Positions 1 to 11,260 of a stretch of 64,000 nt of DNA are shown here, piece by piece. Each line of letters opens with the position of its first letter. Position 1 is the first letter of the stretch. The notes under the pieces were generated by a model, which did not search any database, was not told where the DNA came from, and saw only the letters and a program-made list of their open reading frames with translations. The stretch is from contig NC_092671.1 in the NCBI RefSeq assembly GCF_964355755.1, forward strand, positions 36,101,304 through 36,165,303. Direction: 5' to 3'. The position numbers and the translations under genes were made by a program. This stretch comes from Antedon mediterranea. Its lineage: Eukaryota > Echinodermata > Crinoidea > Comatulida > Antedonidae.

Positions 1-851
1 CCTCTTGACTATCAAATACTTCAGACCAATTTACACTCATAAGATCATGTTGGAAGTGTTGGATTTTAAACTTGGAAAATTTTCTAAATTTGATTTGATC
101 AGTCTGTTGGAAGTAGTCATTAAAGTTCTCTAACATACAAAAAGTAGCCAAATGGTCTGATATATCTAATTCTATGGTTCCTGAAGTTAAAAATCTAGAA
201 TGGATATTTGTATATACATGATCAATTGTTGTTCTTGAACTACTGGTTATTCGTGTATATACATTAATAAGTTGTATAAAGTTTAAGCAAGACAAGCTAT
301 TTTTTAGACTTAAAGCATCTGCAGCATTTAAATTACTTGCATTAATATCAAAATCCCCAATTAATATGCATTCAGTACCTTGTTGTTTAATATTTGCAAG
401 TGACAATTCTAGGCTTTCAATAAATTCCTCAACGTTTGTATTTGGTTGCCTATATAAAACTCCAACTATGAGGGATTTATTTTGACCAACATCTATTTCC
501 AGCCATAAAGACTCAGAATGATGTACATTATAATCAATAGCCGTATAATTAATTGAATCATGTATGTACGCTCCTACTCCACCTCCTCTTTGATTAATAC
601 GACATTTAGTTTCCAACGAGTAATTATTCATTTTAAACAAATCCTTGTTTGTAACTTGCCACACTTCCGACAAGGCTATAATTTTAAATTTACTTTGAAC
701 CAATTCCTCATAAAATAATTTAAATTCTTCAAAGTTCTTGTTAAGCGATCTAATATTAATGTGAGATACTGAAAACACTGATTGAGATTTATTATCAAAA
801 AAATTACAAAATTCAGATGACGAATATGTCTTACAGATGTAATTGATAATC
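1..851 (-). pseudogene. LINE ORF2 fragment (AP-endonuclease domain), cut by window edge
   Basis: Reading the minus strand from about 851 down to 1 gives one open frame with the order of an apurinic-like endonuclease of a CR1/L2-type non-LTR retrotransposon: SVSHINIRSLNKN near its start, then ALSEVW, the glycine run RGGGVGAYI, LWLEID, GVLYRQP, LIGDFDIN, TTIDHVYTN and the catalytic-type SDH in LDISDHLATF. The reverse transcriptase part would lie left of base 1. The frame has no obvious start codon and follows a decayed ORF1, so I treat it as part of an old copy. The endonuclease motifs are seen directly; the clade assignment is inference. Confidence 0.8.
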
Positions 852-917
852 TAGATTTTGGTTAGCCATTAAAACCATATAAATAAATATTTAAGTACAG
901 AAAAACTATTAGCATTA

Positions 918-1698
918 TTATACAATTTTACCAATATCATCTTCACTATTAATAACAATCAACATTGAACCCTGTTGTTTGCGTACATAGATGCGCCCAT
1001 TGTATGTCCACAAATACTTATAGTTCTTTGTCTTCCTTATATCGTTTATTTTTCCCATAAGACTACGTTTCTTTTGAGTTAAGTTTTCATTAACATATAT
1101 GTGGTTTTTACCTGTCTATCCAAGCATATCAGTAGTTGTATTCCTAATCTTTTTCCTGTCATTATATACTTGATCACGCTTCTTTCTGCTGCAAAATTTG
1201 ACAATTATTGGTCTGTCTGTTCTATCTCGATTACCAATCCTATGTGACGCCTCGATGTCCTCTTTTTTTATACTAACTGTCGATTTCCTTTAGAACTTTC
1301 AGTGCAATATCTTCAGTATTTTCATTTGCAATTTGTGATATACCTCTTATTTCAATATTCTCTCGTCTGCTATACTGATTCTGTTCATCCTGCTCTTTCT
1401 CTAATTTCTCCACTCTTCTCGTAAGATCTTCGTTATCTTCTTTCAGTTGTTTATTTTCTTGCTCAATGCTTTTCATCTTAACACAGTTTTCTTCAATTAG
1501 TTTGTTAAAGAATTCCATGGACGATTTGATTTCCCTCATATTTTCTAAGAGACTGGGTATAAACTTGACTTGGTCTTTTATATCAGATAGTTGTTTCAAA
1601 ACTGCATCTGTTGGAATATCATCTGCCGAGTCTTCATCTCCAACTATTAACACCTCATCCTCTTTCCCTTTTCCTTTAACGGTCTTAGGTCTAGGCAT
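918..1698 (-). pseudogene. LINE ORF1 (coiled-coil, nucleic-acid-binding), frameshifted
   Basis: The minus-strand frame from 1698 to 1273 starts MPRPKTVKGKGKED and runs through a long charged heptad-type coiled coil (about residues 35-105) into SRRENIEIRGI, the RRM-like entry typical of L1/CR1-type ORF1 proteins. A frameshift near 1270 moves the reading to another frame (ASHRIGNRDRTDRPIIVKF, RKKRDQVYNDRKKI), and an in-frame stop near 1117 interrupts the C-terminal domain, which then continues to about 918. These breaks show a non-functional copy. It precedes the ORF2 fragment on the same strand, the usual LINE order. Confidence 0.75.
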
Positions 1699-1840
1699 CC
1701 TTGTTTGTTGTATAGCCTATTCCCACGTGTACTCTTGCTCACCTCACTCAGCTAGTCACTAGAGTGAACACTGCCTGGCTAGTAGCTTCCGGTTTGTGGC
1801 CTAGGCCTAGCTTTTGGATAACGTGTTAACATCAGATTCA

Positions 1841-2344
1841 AACCAAACCAGGTGCTAATTTTACAGAATCCCAACATAAATAAGATATAAATGACACTTA
1901 ACCACAAATTCTGTTTATAAAATAATTAAAACCGGATAATTTTGGAGCCCTTGAGAGAGCAAATGTCAAACTCTGTTTATACTACTAAACTTTATGTGAC
2001 AAAAAATATGTGATGTGCACATATGGATGATGATGTCATATCACTACCATAATTGGGCACATCACTCCTTTAAGTGTCATTTGAGAAAGATTTAAATTTT
2101 TTGTCGCATTCATTGAGAGAGTGGAGACTTAACAGAAACTATGACACTACAGACAGTAGGTCAGGATTGTTCAACCATGAACCTTGGGATTGGAAGGCAA
2201 ACATCTTAACACTCTAAGGGCCTGTTCAGACCTATGGACCGTGTACAATACGAAAGCATAACTTTTATTTTGTAGTTAAATATGAAATTGTGTCAGTATA
2301 AACACAACTAGTAAAAACAACTTTGACAATATTGATTCTTTCAG
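1841..2344. other. Intronic/upstream stretch before the first visible LMBR1L exon
   Basis: No coding exon for the missing LMBR1L N-terminus was found here. It holds a degenerate family A copy (1966-2075) and, on the minus strand around 2106-2216, a weak tRNA-like head (similar in layout to 8945-9057). The last bases form the acceptor ttctttcag at 2336-2344. Confidence 0.5.
1966..2075. mobile_element. Family A inverted-repeat MITE, degenerate partial copy
   Basis: Left end reads aaactctgtttatactacta, then the diagnostic gtgacaaaaaa, gtgatgtgca, catgatgatgtcatatcact-type core (here partly degraded) and ggcacatcact; the right terminal repeat is missing. One of the most diverged copies in the window. 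Confidence 0.55.
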
Positions 2345-5300
2345 ATGATGTAGAGGATGCCATGGTATACAAAATCTCGCTTTGGATTTGTGTGTTCACT
2401 TTAGCAGTGTCATGTGGCGCAGTCCTTTTGCTACCATTTACAATTGCTAGCAATGAGGTACTGCTTCGATACCCTAACAGCTATTACATGCGATGGCTCA
2501 ATGATGCTTTAGTTCACGGTAAGTAAGATAAGATTTGATAGTTATATACTTTCATAGGTTCCAGAGAAGATAGATGTTTTAGAGATTGTTTTTCTTTTGT
2601 ATACAATTACAATGAATTCTTTATCATAAAGTTTCTTTAATTCATCAACATAAACATATAGTAAAAAGCATAAAAACAGCTGTAGTATTTGCTTTAGGTT
2701 GGTATAGATTTCCCTTACATTTCTGTCTGGCTTCATATGGATGGGTAATACATACTACTGCAGTGTAACAATTCAAAATAATGTGAAATATTATAAGATA
2801 ACTGTATATTGCATTTATTCAAATCTGATTTACATACAAACAGTATGTCATGCAGTAAAAGCATAATTAAAATTCAAGGCTAATTATTACGGATAGTAGG
2901 AGTATTAGTAATTAATTTTATGAGAGAAATGACATTTTAAACAGATGACTCTGAGTTGGAATTAGAGATATTTGCAATTTCATGTGTTGCCTAATAAAAA
3001 TATGGGTTTAAAAAATTATGCAGTATTTATTGAAAAGCTTTTTTTATTTTTCAATTGATATAGAAAAGACTTTTCTAACCGGTAGAAAGCTATTTCTACA
3101 CTGACAAACCTTATGTGACAAAAAAATGTGATGTTGCCCATATATGGACATGATGATATCATATCACTGCTAAATTTGGGCATATCATTATCACTACCAT
3201 ACTTGGACACATTCACACTTTTTTTGTCAAACTAGTTTGACAAAAAACATTTGGATGTTCATCTAAAAATGTGTACAGTAGTTCCTGTATTATTCTGTTT
3301 TAATCCAAAACCAATGATTATAATTAATTAAAGGCAATAATTAAATGTTTCTTTATATAAACAGCGAGAAATAATTATAATAATTATTTATGTCCTTTTA
3401 CTTATTATTTTCAGGGCTTTGGAATTTAATATTCTTATTTTCCAACTTTGCCTTATTTGTGTTGATTCCATTTGCTTATTTATTCACTGAGTCTGAAGGA
3501 TTTTCTGGATCAAAAAAGGTATAGCTATTATTTCTTAAATCAACAGTCAATTCTCCAAAAATAGCTGGGCTCAACACCTAAAAAGCATTTGCCGAAAATT
3601 TCTGTATACGTACAGTATAGTGTTTAAAATAGGTACAAAATTGAGACCTTTTGGATTACGAAATGTCTGGGTTTTTGGAAAGTTCATTACAATACATATT
3701 ATTATTCATAACAACTGTTCTTCAGATATTATACATTTGAAAAGGACATAATGCTTTGGTCCTGTTTCTGCTGCATAAAAAAACAAAATAACGATTATTC
3801 ATTCACCTTATGTCAACTACATTGCAGTAACGTTTGAATTGACCGCCAGAGCCCATTGCATTTTGGGTAATGCTAATGATTTCTGTCAACAATCACCCAC
3901 TGATTTAAGCAGGAGAAAAATTGAGCAGAAATGCAGTCGATATAAAAATTATATTTTAAATCTACTTTGAAAATAAACTGTTTATTCGGCACCATGCAGC
4001 AGAAACCTACCCTTTGTGAACAAGTATAATTGTTGATAGAAATGTTAATAGTTTTTTTGTCACCTTCTATAGGGCATCATCTCCCGCCTGTATGAGACAC
4101 TCATAATGCTGTTTCTATTAGCCCTATTGGTTTTTGGGCTTGTCTGGATAGCCACTGCACTTTTTGATGGAAATGAAAAAAGCAGGGAATCTTTTACAAG
4201 TGAGTTAACTTAAAATATTCATTTTTTCAAGAACAACTTCATACAAATTTCAATGCAAATTTCTCTTACTTCAACACTTTTGAAAATTTATTGTACAGTA
4301 TCTTTGTCCTTTTGGAAATTTTTGGAAAGGCAGTTGTGACATAAACTAGATCCCATAGGAGACCAAGATTCATAGTTATATATTATTATTAATATGTTGT
4401 CCCCCATCTAAATGATATTTTAATAAAATAATATTCATGTCATATATACTTTTTAGAGTATCAGTATTTTCCATCTGTTTTTCATGTCATTTCATTATTC
4501 ATAGAGTTGGTTTCCAATCTTCAGCCTAGCTATTAAAATATTTATTCCATTGGCCCAAAATATTAATAAATAATATTAATTCATATACTGTAGTGCACAT
4601 GAGCAGGCTCCCAATGCACTGTAAGTAAAGCTCTGTTTACACTATCAAACTTTATGTGACAAGAAAATGTGATGTGCCCATATATGGACATGATGATGTC
4701 ATATCACTAACATATTTGGGCACATTGCACTAGTTTGATAGTATAGACAGATATTAAGGCTGCTCATTAGACTTGATATGATTTTATTTTATGTAAAATT
4801 GTCTTTGGTCTGTGTGACAATTTCCAGTCAGAAACGTGGAAATGATTATAATTCATTATTAGTAGACAAATTGCTGAAATCGCTGCAATAATTTGAACAA
4901 TGAACAATACTTTCATTTTTATCTTATGTAATAAACTACACATTACCAAATGTTTATTCTGTATGGTTGGTTGACATATGGAGATATTTAAGTTAAATTT
5001 GTTTTATAAATGACCTTCAGAACCTGTCAGTTTTATATTAATTGTCTTTTACAATGTCATGTTTCCTTTATACTCCTATTGTTAACTTGATTGATTAGAT
5101 TAAAATGTCACATATATTTGATTACCTGACTTTAGTGTTTTTAAAAATTCCTATTTTAAGAAGTTTATAATAATTGTTAAATTACGAATTTCCACTGGTT
5201 TGCATACTATTACTATACTGATCATTCAGTTATTAATTTATACTGTTCACTGTTTTTAATTATTCACAATTGTTTATTATGCATTACAATGAGTTAAGTA

Positions 5301-8300
5301 TTGTCTCATGATTTTAATAATCTAGTAGGAAATAATAGTCTGGGGTGGATTCAATGAGGGCCAAGTCGGCCCAGCCCCCTCTAATTTCACAAATTTTAAT
5401 GCAAAGATAGGACATTCATTCATTTTATGTACATTTATTTTTACAGGTGTTTGGAACTACTATCTTCCTTTCCTTTACTCATGCATATCAATATTAGGCG
5501 TACTGATGCTACTTGGTAGGTTGGTAGTTCTTCAACTTTAACATCAAAATTACATTTTTGCAAATAACTTGAGTTGAACCTGAGTAAGCGGTCACCCTCA
5601 AGTCTGGAAAACGTTTCAGCTTTGATTATAAACACACAATATGTTTGAATGGTTGATAAAATGACCAAACACTGTGGAATCACACACTTACTTATCCCAG
5701 GGTCATTGGTTCAAATCCTCGAGTCTTCATCTGACACTAATAGCCAAGGCAGTGTTAATCTACCTTGCCTCACACACATGAGACTTTGGTTTAGAAAGCA
5801 TGTGTTTCTCATCCTGTAATTGGTGTAATTGTGTGCTTGCTGGTAAGTGTTAGTGGTGTGAAAATAAAAAAATTTAATAAATTAATTTGGAATTGAAAAA
5901 GGAGTTGGGTAGCCGAATGGTTAGGACACTCAACTTTCATACAGATAGACCCGGGTTAAATTCTCGACAACTCCTAGCCCACTCAGCTGTAAATGAGTAC
6001 CTAGTTGAAAATACTAGGGAGGATAAGGCGGCGTGGAAAGGAACAGGCCACCATATCACATAATTCCGAGGCTTAGTACAATGAGCTCCTAACAGCTCAT
6101 TCCCCTACGTTCAGAATAGACTCGCCTTTTCCTTTTACAACTTGAAAATCAGTATAACAACACATAATGTTCCTCATTTTATTTTTGAATAGTTTCAGCC
6201 CCTTTAGGATTTACAAGGATGTTTTCAGTGATAGGAGCCTTAGTAGTAAAACCGTTTTTTATTGAGGATGTCAAAGAGAAACTTTACACTGCCCAATTTG
6301 AAGAAGAGGACTTACAACGGAAGCTTAAAGGTAGTCAAGCGCCCTCAACATCTGATGGAAACATTTGCACGGAATGTAATAACACATGTTTTTTTTTAAC
6401 CTCACAAATAATCACCACCATTTACTGTATTAATTCATATAAATAAAATATTTTTAATTTTTTTTTTTTAACCTCACAAAAAGTTTTATAATTATTTAAA
6501 CCATACGCATTTTGGAACATAACATGTTATGACTGTCTTAATTTTAATTTTACCTGAATTTTATTGTTTTCACTATTTTTCATCTAAACCTCATTTTCAA
6601 TCATCTGTATTTATAAACAGTATCACTTATATTATCATCGTTTTAAATGTTTAACTTTTTAATTGTTTTATGTAAACACATCATAGTCTTGTTTTATTTG
6701 GTGGCTTGTTTGGTATTTTATTGGATTGTACCTGATTTGTAAATATTTATTTGTTGTGGTGTTTTGTAATATTTTTCACTAAACTGTAAACCTTTTTAAT
6801 TTACATTTGTCTATTCAGACCAAAAAAATCTTCTAATTCCATGGCTCTGTTGGTAGAACGAGTCTTCTGGTGGGATAAGGACTATAAACCAGTGTACATA
6901 TCTGGCTCTTCTGCACTTTAAAGAACCTAGTACATCTTTCGAGATAAGTAGGGGGTTACTGTTGCATACAGACACTTATCATAACTGATCAAGAGGGCCC
7001 CTTCATTGTTAACATACACTGTTTAGAGTCACCCTCTATAAATAAGGTTAAATAAATAAAAATAAACAATTGATGATATTTTTCATTTCAAACAAATAGT
7101 TGGAAATTATGCAATCAACATGAATCATGAAGAGTTGCAGGAAAGACTATATGTAGTGAATCGACAACGAAAGAACCTGGAGAGACGGGTACAATCATCA
7201 GCATGGCAGCGTAACTTAGGTTACCCATTGTTGTGGATCTTGTTGTTTGGTTTAACGTTGATTTCCTTATCAATGGTTTGTTGGAACGTCTTCCTTATGG
7301 TATTCGGTCTTGACACGCTGCCAGTCAACATCCGTGTAAGTTTAGCTAATAATTTATTAAAGATCTATTGTCCCCCAAAAACATGAAAAATGAAGATTAA
7401 TTAAATCAGACTTTGAATAGGTTATTTTGTAGTTTTAATTAAGTTAATCACTTCCGTAACAAAAAAAAACAAATAATGTTTTCTCATATAAAATGACAAA
7501 ATAAATGGTCAAATTCAACCAAAACCCCATTGGCTGCCAGCCAATTTGACTATTTTTAAATACATTTTTTTTTTCAAAGTGGATAACTATTTTTCAGGGG
7601 GAACAATACATCTTTAAGCTTCTGATGAATTTATTGAAAATGCAAATAATATATACCAAAGATACTGTATACATTAAACAAATTCTTTATTTCCATACAA
7701 TTTATAATTTTGAAATTTTTTAAAATTCAATTTTTGGTCAAGTGGATAACTATTATGTGAAAATAAAATTGCATATTCAACAACAAAAAATTTAAAAAAT
7801 AATTGTTTCAGGGGGACAATACATCTTTAAGCTTCAGACAAATTTATTGAAAATGCAAATTATATCTACCAAAGATACTGTATACATTAAACAAATTCTT
7901 TATTTCCATACAATAAATAATTTATAATTTTGAAATTTTTTAAAATTCAATTTTTGGTCAAGTGGATAACTATTATGTGAAAATAAAATTGCATATTCAA
8001 CAACAAAAAATTTAAAAAATAATTGTTTCAGGGGGACAATACATCTTTAAGCTTCAGACAAATTTATGATAATGCAAATTATATCTACTAAAGATCTATA
8101 TATATATACTGTACATACAAATTCTTCATTTCCATACAATAAATAATTTTTGAATTTTGCACAGATTCAGCATATAAAATGATGTTTTTATATTACACAA
8201 TGTTGCTGCAAATAATTAAAAAAAGAGTTTACTTTATATCTAATTTTGATACTTTTCTTCCTCCAGGAGGCAGGACTTGGCAAAGTTTCCTTCTCCAAGC

Positions 8301-10411
8301 TGGGAGCATTTGGATCTCTTCTTGAGGTTATCCTTATATTGTATCCTTCCTTTTACTAAGATTATAATTTATAAAAAGCAATTGATTATTTATACATTTT
8401 AAAACATTTTGCAATGTTTTTTTTTTTTTTTTTTTTTTTTTACACGATATTTATTGAGGGTGATTCATCCAGCAATTGCTGATCATTAGGGACCCTCAAA
8501 GGTTCACAAGACAAACATATACACAAGATGCTCTACATAAACAAAGTCTTTGGGAGTGGAGTTGTAATTTTGTCCTTAGAAAAAATCCTGACATGTGACG
8601 GGACTTGAACCAAGGACCCTTGGAGTGGTAGCCAAGCATCATAACCACCAAGCCACAACTCGCAAAGACAAATGTTACCATTTGTACTAGCCAATTACAA
8701 GATGTATAAATTATATCATGTTTATAAACTAAGTCTCATTTGAGGCTTAGCTTTGTCTACACTATCAAACTATTTTGACAAAGAAAGTGTGATATTCCCA
8801 GATATGGTAGTGATGTGCCCAAATAGGGTAGTGATGTGCCAAAATATGGTAGTGATATGCCAAAATACGGTAGTGATTTCACATCATCATGTCCATATAC
8901 TGGGCACATTTTTTGTCACATAAAGTTTGATTGATAGTGGAGACAGAGCTTTAGGGAGTGGAATAGTCAAACGGTCATGAGTTACAACTCTGAAACTAAG
9001 TCAAGATTGAATCCTAGATGTTAGGATTGGAAAGCAAGCATGTTAACCACCAAGCTACAGTACCACTACAGTCTACTACTACTATTTTGCTATTTTTTTA
9101 TTTGTTTTCCTTCAAAAAATGTTCAGATATTTAATGTTAGCTTCTGTGGTAGGATTTTACAGTGTTCCTTGGCTAAGTTCCCTTGTACCCAAACACAAGG
9201 AGACGCCTATGACCAAAGTGATAGCCAATTGTATCGTATTGCTCATTCTGAGTTCTGCTCTTCCTGTCGTCTCTAGGAGTCTTGGTAAGTGTGATGTCAT
9301 CATAATAATAATTGTTAACATTGTAAGTAAAGGTGCAGTACACCTAAAGCTTGATTCCCACTATGAATGATCTCTATAGTCTGCACTTTGAAACAAGTAA
9401 AGCTTGGTTCCCACTATGAATGATCTCTATAGTCTGCACTTTGAAACAAGTAAAGCTTGGTTCCCACTATGAATGATCTCTATAGTCTGCACTTTGAAAC
9501 AAGTAAAGCTTGGTTCCCACTATGAATGATCTCTATAGTCTGCACTTTGAAACAAGTAAAGCTTGGTTCCCACTATGAATGCTCTCTATAGTCTGCACTT
9601 TGAAACAAGTAAAGCTTGGTTCCCACTTTGAATGCTCTCTATAGTCTGCACTTTGAAACAAGTAAAGCTTGGTTCCCACTATGAATGCTCTCTATAGTCT
9701 GCACTTTGAAACAAGTAAAGCTTGGTTCCCACTATGAATGCTCTCTATAGTCTGCACTTGGAAACAAGTAAAGCTTGGTTCCCACTATGAATGCGTATGC
9801 ACTTTTAAAACAAGTAATTTTCAATTTTGATACAGTTTAATGTTGTTCAGGGGCGGACCCTTGCGGGCATCCTAAATTTCACAAATTATTATGCAAAAGG
9901 TATTATATCAAATTAGGCTCAGCCCTTCATTGCACCATTTTTAGGCCCTGGACCCCCACCCCCTATTTCAAAATCCTGGATCCGCCACTGAAAATATTTA
10001 ACTTTAAACCCAAAAAAGGTCATTAAAAAGTCCCATTAAGGTGTAGAAGGTACAATCACACTAGAGCCTAAATTATTATTATTATTATATGAAAATAAAT
10101 TAATAACTTGACATTTTAACCTTAATTTGACCTTTACAGGAATCACAAACTTTGACCTCCTTGGAGCATTTGGAGAATTTGATTGGTTGGATAATTTTTA
10201 TTTCATTATCGTTTACAATGCTCTGTTTGCGGTTGGGACATCATTATGCTTGGTGAATCGGTTTACAGCATCTGTGCGTAGTTATATATTCCAGAAGGCT
10301 CTTCAGTACATGTACAAAGTGCGGAAATCGAGGGCATCTGGTTGGATCCCGAAGGCACCAAGACTTTTGATGTCTAATGGAAGATTACCGCATGTTGCAA
10401 AAGGTGAATAA
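2345..10411 (+). CDS. LMBR1L: LMBR1L/LMBR1-family multi-pass membrane protein, 5'-incomplete
   Basis: Nine coding exons: 2345-2518, 3415-3518, 4073-4199, 5447-5515, 6193-6330, 7100-7335, 8267-8340, 9127-9284, 10140-10411 (stop taa 10409-10411). All junctions are GT-AG and phases agree (1,0,1,1,1,0,2,1), giving about 450 residues; human members have about 490, so roughly 40 N-terminal residues lie left of the window. Landmarks: SDDVEDA, FTLAVSCGAVLLLPF, ISNEVLLRYP, FTESEGFSGSKKG, YYLPFLYSCIS, SAWQRNLGYPL, VSFSKLGAFG, SVVGFYS, LSSALPVVSRSLGIT, FDLLGAFGEFDWL. Wording (DVEDA, SAWQRNLGYP, VSFSKLG) is nearer human LMBR1L than LMBR1; it may represent the single pre-duplication gene. The family is known as a lipocalin-1 receptor and negative regulator of Wnt signalling with about nine membrane spans; seen here are the repeated hydrophobic segments and a central charged coiled region (exons 5-6). 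Introns hold many repeats. Confidence 0.95.
3088..3246. mobile_element. Family A MITE copy in LMBR1L intron
   Basis: Carries the gtgacaaaaaaatgtgatg left arm, the catgatgatatcatatcact centre, two ~20-bp inner units and the tttttgtcaaactagtttga right arm. Both outermost tips are degraded. Confidence 0.75.
4589..4622 (-). repeat. Fragment of (ATT)-tailed SINE
   Basis: The words gagcaggctcccaatgcactg match, with changes, the 3' body of the SINE at 43.75 and 48.2 kb read on the minus strand. Only a short piece is present, directly left of a family A copy. Confidence 0.4.
4628..4757. mobile_element. Family A MITE copy in LMBR1L intron
   Basis: Starts aagctctgtttacactatca and ends tagtttgatagtatagacag. 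Near-complete left arm, one inner unit, and a shortened right arm lacking the cacactttttttgtcaa stretch. Confidence 0.8.
5695..5872 (+). repeat. tRNA-derived SINE-like fragment
   Basis: Begins with a box-B-like ggttcaaatcctcg at about 5708, continues with an unstructured body (ttgcctcacacacatgagac) and ends in an A/T-rich tail (aaaataaaaaaatttaataa). The box-A head is missing or diverged. Assignment as a SINE is by layout only. Confidence 0.4.
5898..6136 (+). repeat. tRNA-derived SINE in LMBR1L intron
   Basis: Head ggagttgggtagccgaatgg then ttagg is a box-A-like segment and gggttaaattctcg a box-B-like segment; the acceptor-stem-like ggagttg pairs with caactcc about 65 bases later, giving a recognisable tRNA-shaped 5' part. 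The body includes ggataaggcggcgtgg, ending around ctcgccttttccttttac. Seen once in the window. Confidence 0.65.
6836..7068 (+). repeat. SINE body (family with tRNA-Ser/Leu-like head), head missing
   Basis: Shares gtagaacgagtcttct, ggataaggactataaacc, ctttaaagaacctagtacat and ctttcgag with the fuller copy at 38.69-38.99 kb and the reversed copy at 29.0-29.3 kb. Ends in an (aaata)n-type tail just before an LMBR1L acceptor, showing 5' truncation as expected for retroposition. Confidence 0.65.
7355..8160. repeat. Three-copy tandem array of ~215 bp beside an inverted-repeat element
   Basis: The words gggggacaatacatctttaa, ccaaagatactgtatacatt and tggtcaagtggataactatt recur at about 7598, 7811 and 8031, with near-identical sequence between. 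The left edge (7362-7376, gatctattgtccccc) is the inverse of the repeated gggggacaatacatc, so the array looks like an amplified inverted-repeat element. The left inverted repeat begins inside the tail of the LMBR1L donor region. A related element with inverted tattgtccct/agggacaata ends lies at 27.0-27.5 kb. Confidence 0.65.
8417..8663 (-). repeat. tRNA-derived SINE, minus strand
   Basis: On the minus strand: gagttgtggcttggtggtta (box A type), then ggttcaagtcccgtcaca (box B type), a body and a long A tail (the T run 8417-8441). The same family recurs at 15.32-15.56 kb (minus) and 17.01-17.16 kb (plus). Lies in the LMBR1L intron before exon 9127-9284. Confidence 0.75.
8749..8954. mobile_element. 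Family A MITE copy with expanded inner units
   Basis: Both ends are present (agctttgtctacactatcaa; tggagacagagcttta). The interior contains four successive atggtagtgatgtgcc-type units, the largest number seen in any copy here. Confidence 0.85.
9347..9815. repeat. 53-bp tandem repeat, about nine units
   Basis: Unit starts aagcttggttcccactatga and recurs every 53 bases at 9347, 9400, 9453, 9506, 9559, 9612, 9665, 9718 and 9771 (last one diverging). Units differ at a few sites (gatctct versus gctctct). The unit start matches the terminal repeat of the family B inverted-repeat elements at 41.4, 54.1 and 57.2-60.3 kb. Lies in the last LMBR1L intron. Confidence 0.95.
9849..9990. mobile_element. 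Small hAT-like MITE remnant
   Basis: Left gggcggaccc and right ggatccgccactg are inverted counterparts; the right tip CCACTG is the inverse of the CAGTGG end typical of many hAT MITEs. Ends are not perfect and I could not define a duplication. Confidence 0.45.
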
Positions 10412-11260
10412 AAGACACCTGCTTGCAGTTTGACTTCAACACTTACTCGTGTAAAGAGCTACGTGACTGACCTCTTTTCAAAAGTGTTTGCAGAGAATAG
10501 CATTACTGCAGTAGCTTTGTTGATCATGTTCCGAAAATGTTGACTTATGTGTCAGTAAAGACTGAGACCTCGTCAAGATGGCCAGTAATATTTCCACGGT
10601 ACCAGAGAATATGGACACATGTGTGCGAACAACTCCAACCTCAATGTAAAGGCTGATTCACACACTGAATTTGATGTTAAACAAACAACAGATTCACATG
10701 GTGGTATGATTGCAGCTTTCATAGTCTGGCGATTGATGTATTAAGTATTATCACTAGAATGGTGAAATTGTTTTTGATAATAATAACAATGAAATATTTG
10801 TTTGTTTGTAATTTTATGCAAACTTTTCCCAAATATTCTAATCACCTTGTCTGTTTGATCATTCCAACGATGTCATTGGTTCATGATGATGTCATTGTTT
10901 TGTGTCACATGCGAGTCAAAAAAAAAAGTTACTGAATATTTGTGTAGGGCGTTTATGATCATGATATTACATGCTAGAAATGTGATAGTATCATACAGAT
11001 GCAATATTTTAAAACTAATTAATGACTAATTAAAAGACTAAAACTAGTTGTTAATTGGGTCATTAATTGGAAGCATAGTATTAGCTTTTAAAAATATATT
11101 ATTGTATTTGGATGCATGGCTATATTTTGCTTCAAAAACATGTTTAGCAAAGAAGAATTAGAATTCTGGAAACAAAATATTTTGAAACGCTGTTTGTGAA
11201 AAAATTGTATGTGTTGACAATTATTATGTACTGTATGGAAAAACAAATAAATTACACAAA
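10412..11260 (+). other. Probable LMBR1L 3' UTR
   Basis: No ORF or repeat recognised directly after the stop codon. AATAAA signals occur at 11246-11251 and 11405-11410; either could be the polyadenylation signal. The extent is inference. Confidence 0.45.

Larger units (their letters stand above)
1..1840 (-). mobile_element. Decayed CR1/L2-like LINE, 5' part
   Basis: Element containing the broken ORF1 and the ORF2 endonuclease fragment described separately. The stretch 1699-1840 upstream of the ORF1 start is probably its 5' untranslated part; I see no clear 5' boundary. It lies upstream of the first visible LMBR1L exon, so it is probably inside an intron of that gene whose first exon(s) are outside the window. 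Its ORFs differ clearly from those of the intact LINE at 31.8-36.1 kb, so at least two LINE families are present. Confidence 0.7.

Noticed and set aside
1700-2344. Search for the missing N-terminal exon of LMBR1L
   Set aside because: No frame resembling the family N-terminus with a fitting phase-1 donor was found; it is probably left of the window.
9347-9815. Regular repeats that resemble a CRISPR array
   Set aside because: Units are contiguous 53-bp tandem copies without unique spacers, in an animal intron.
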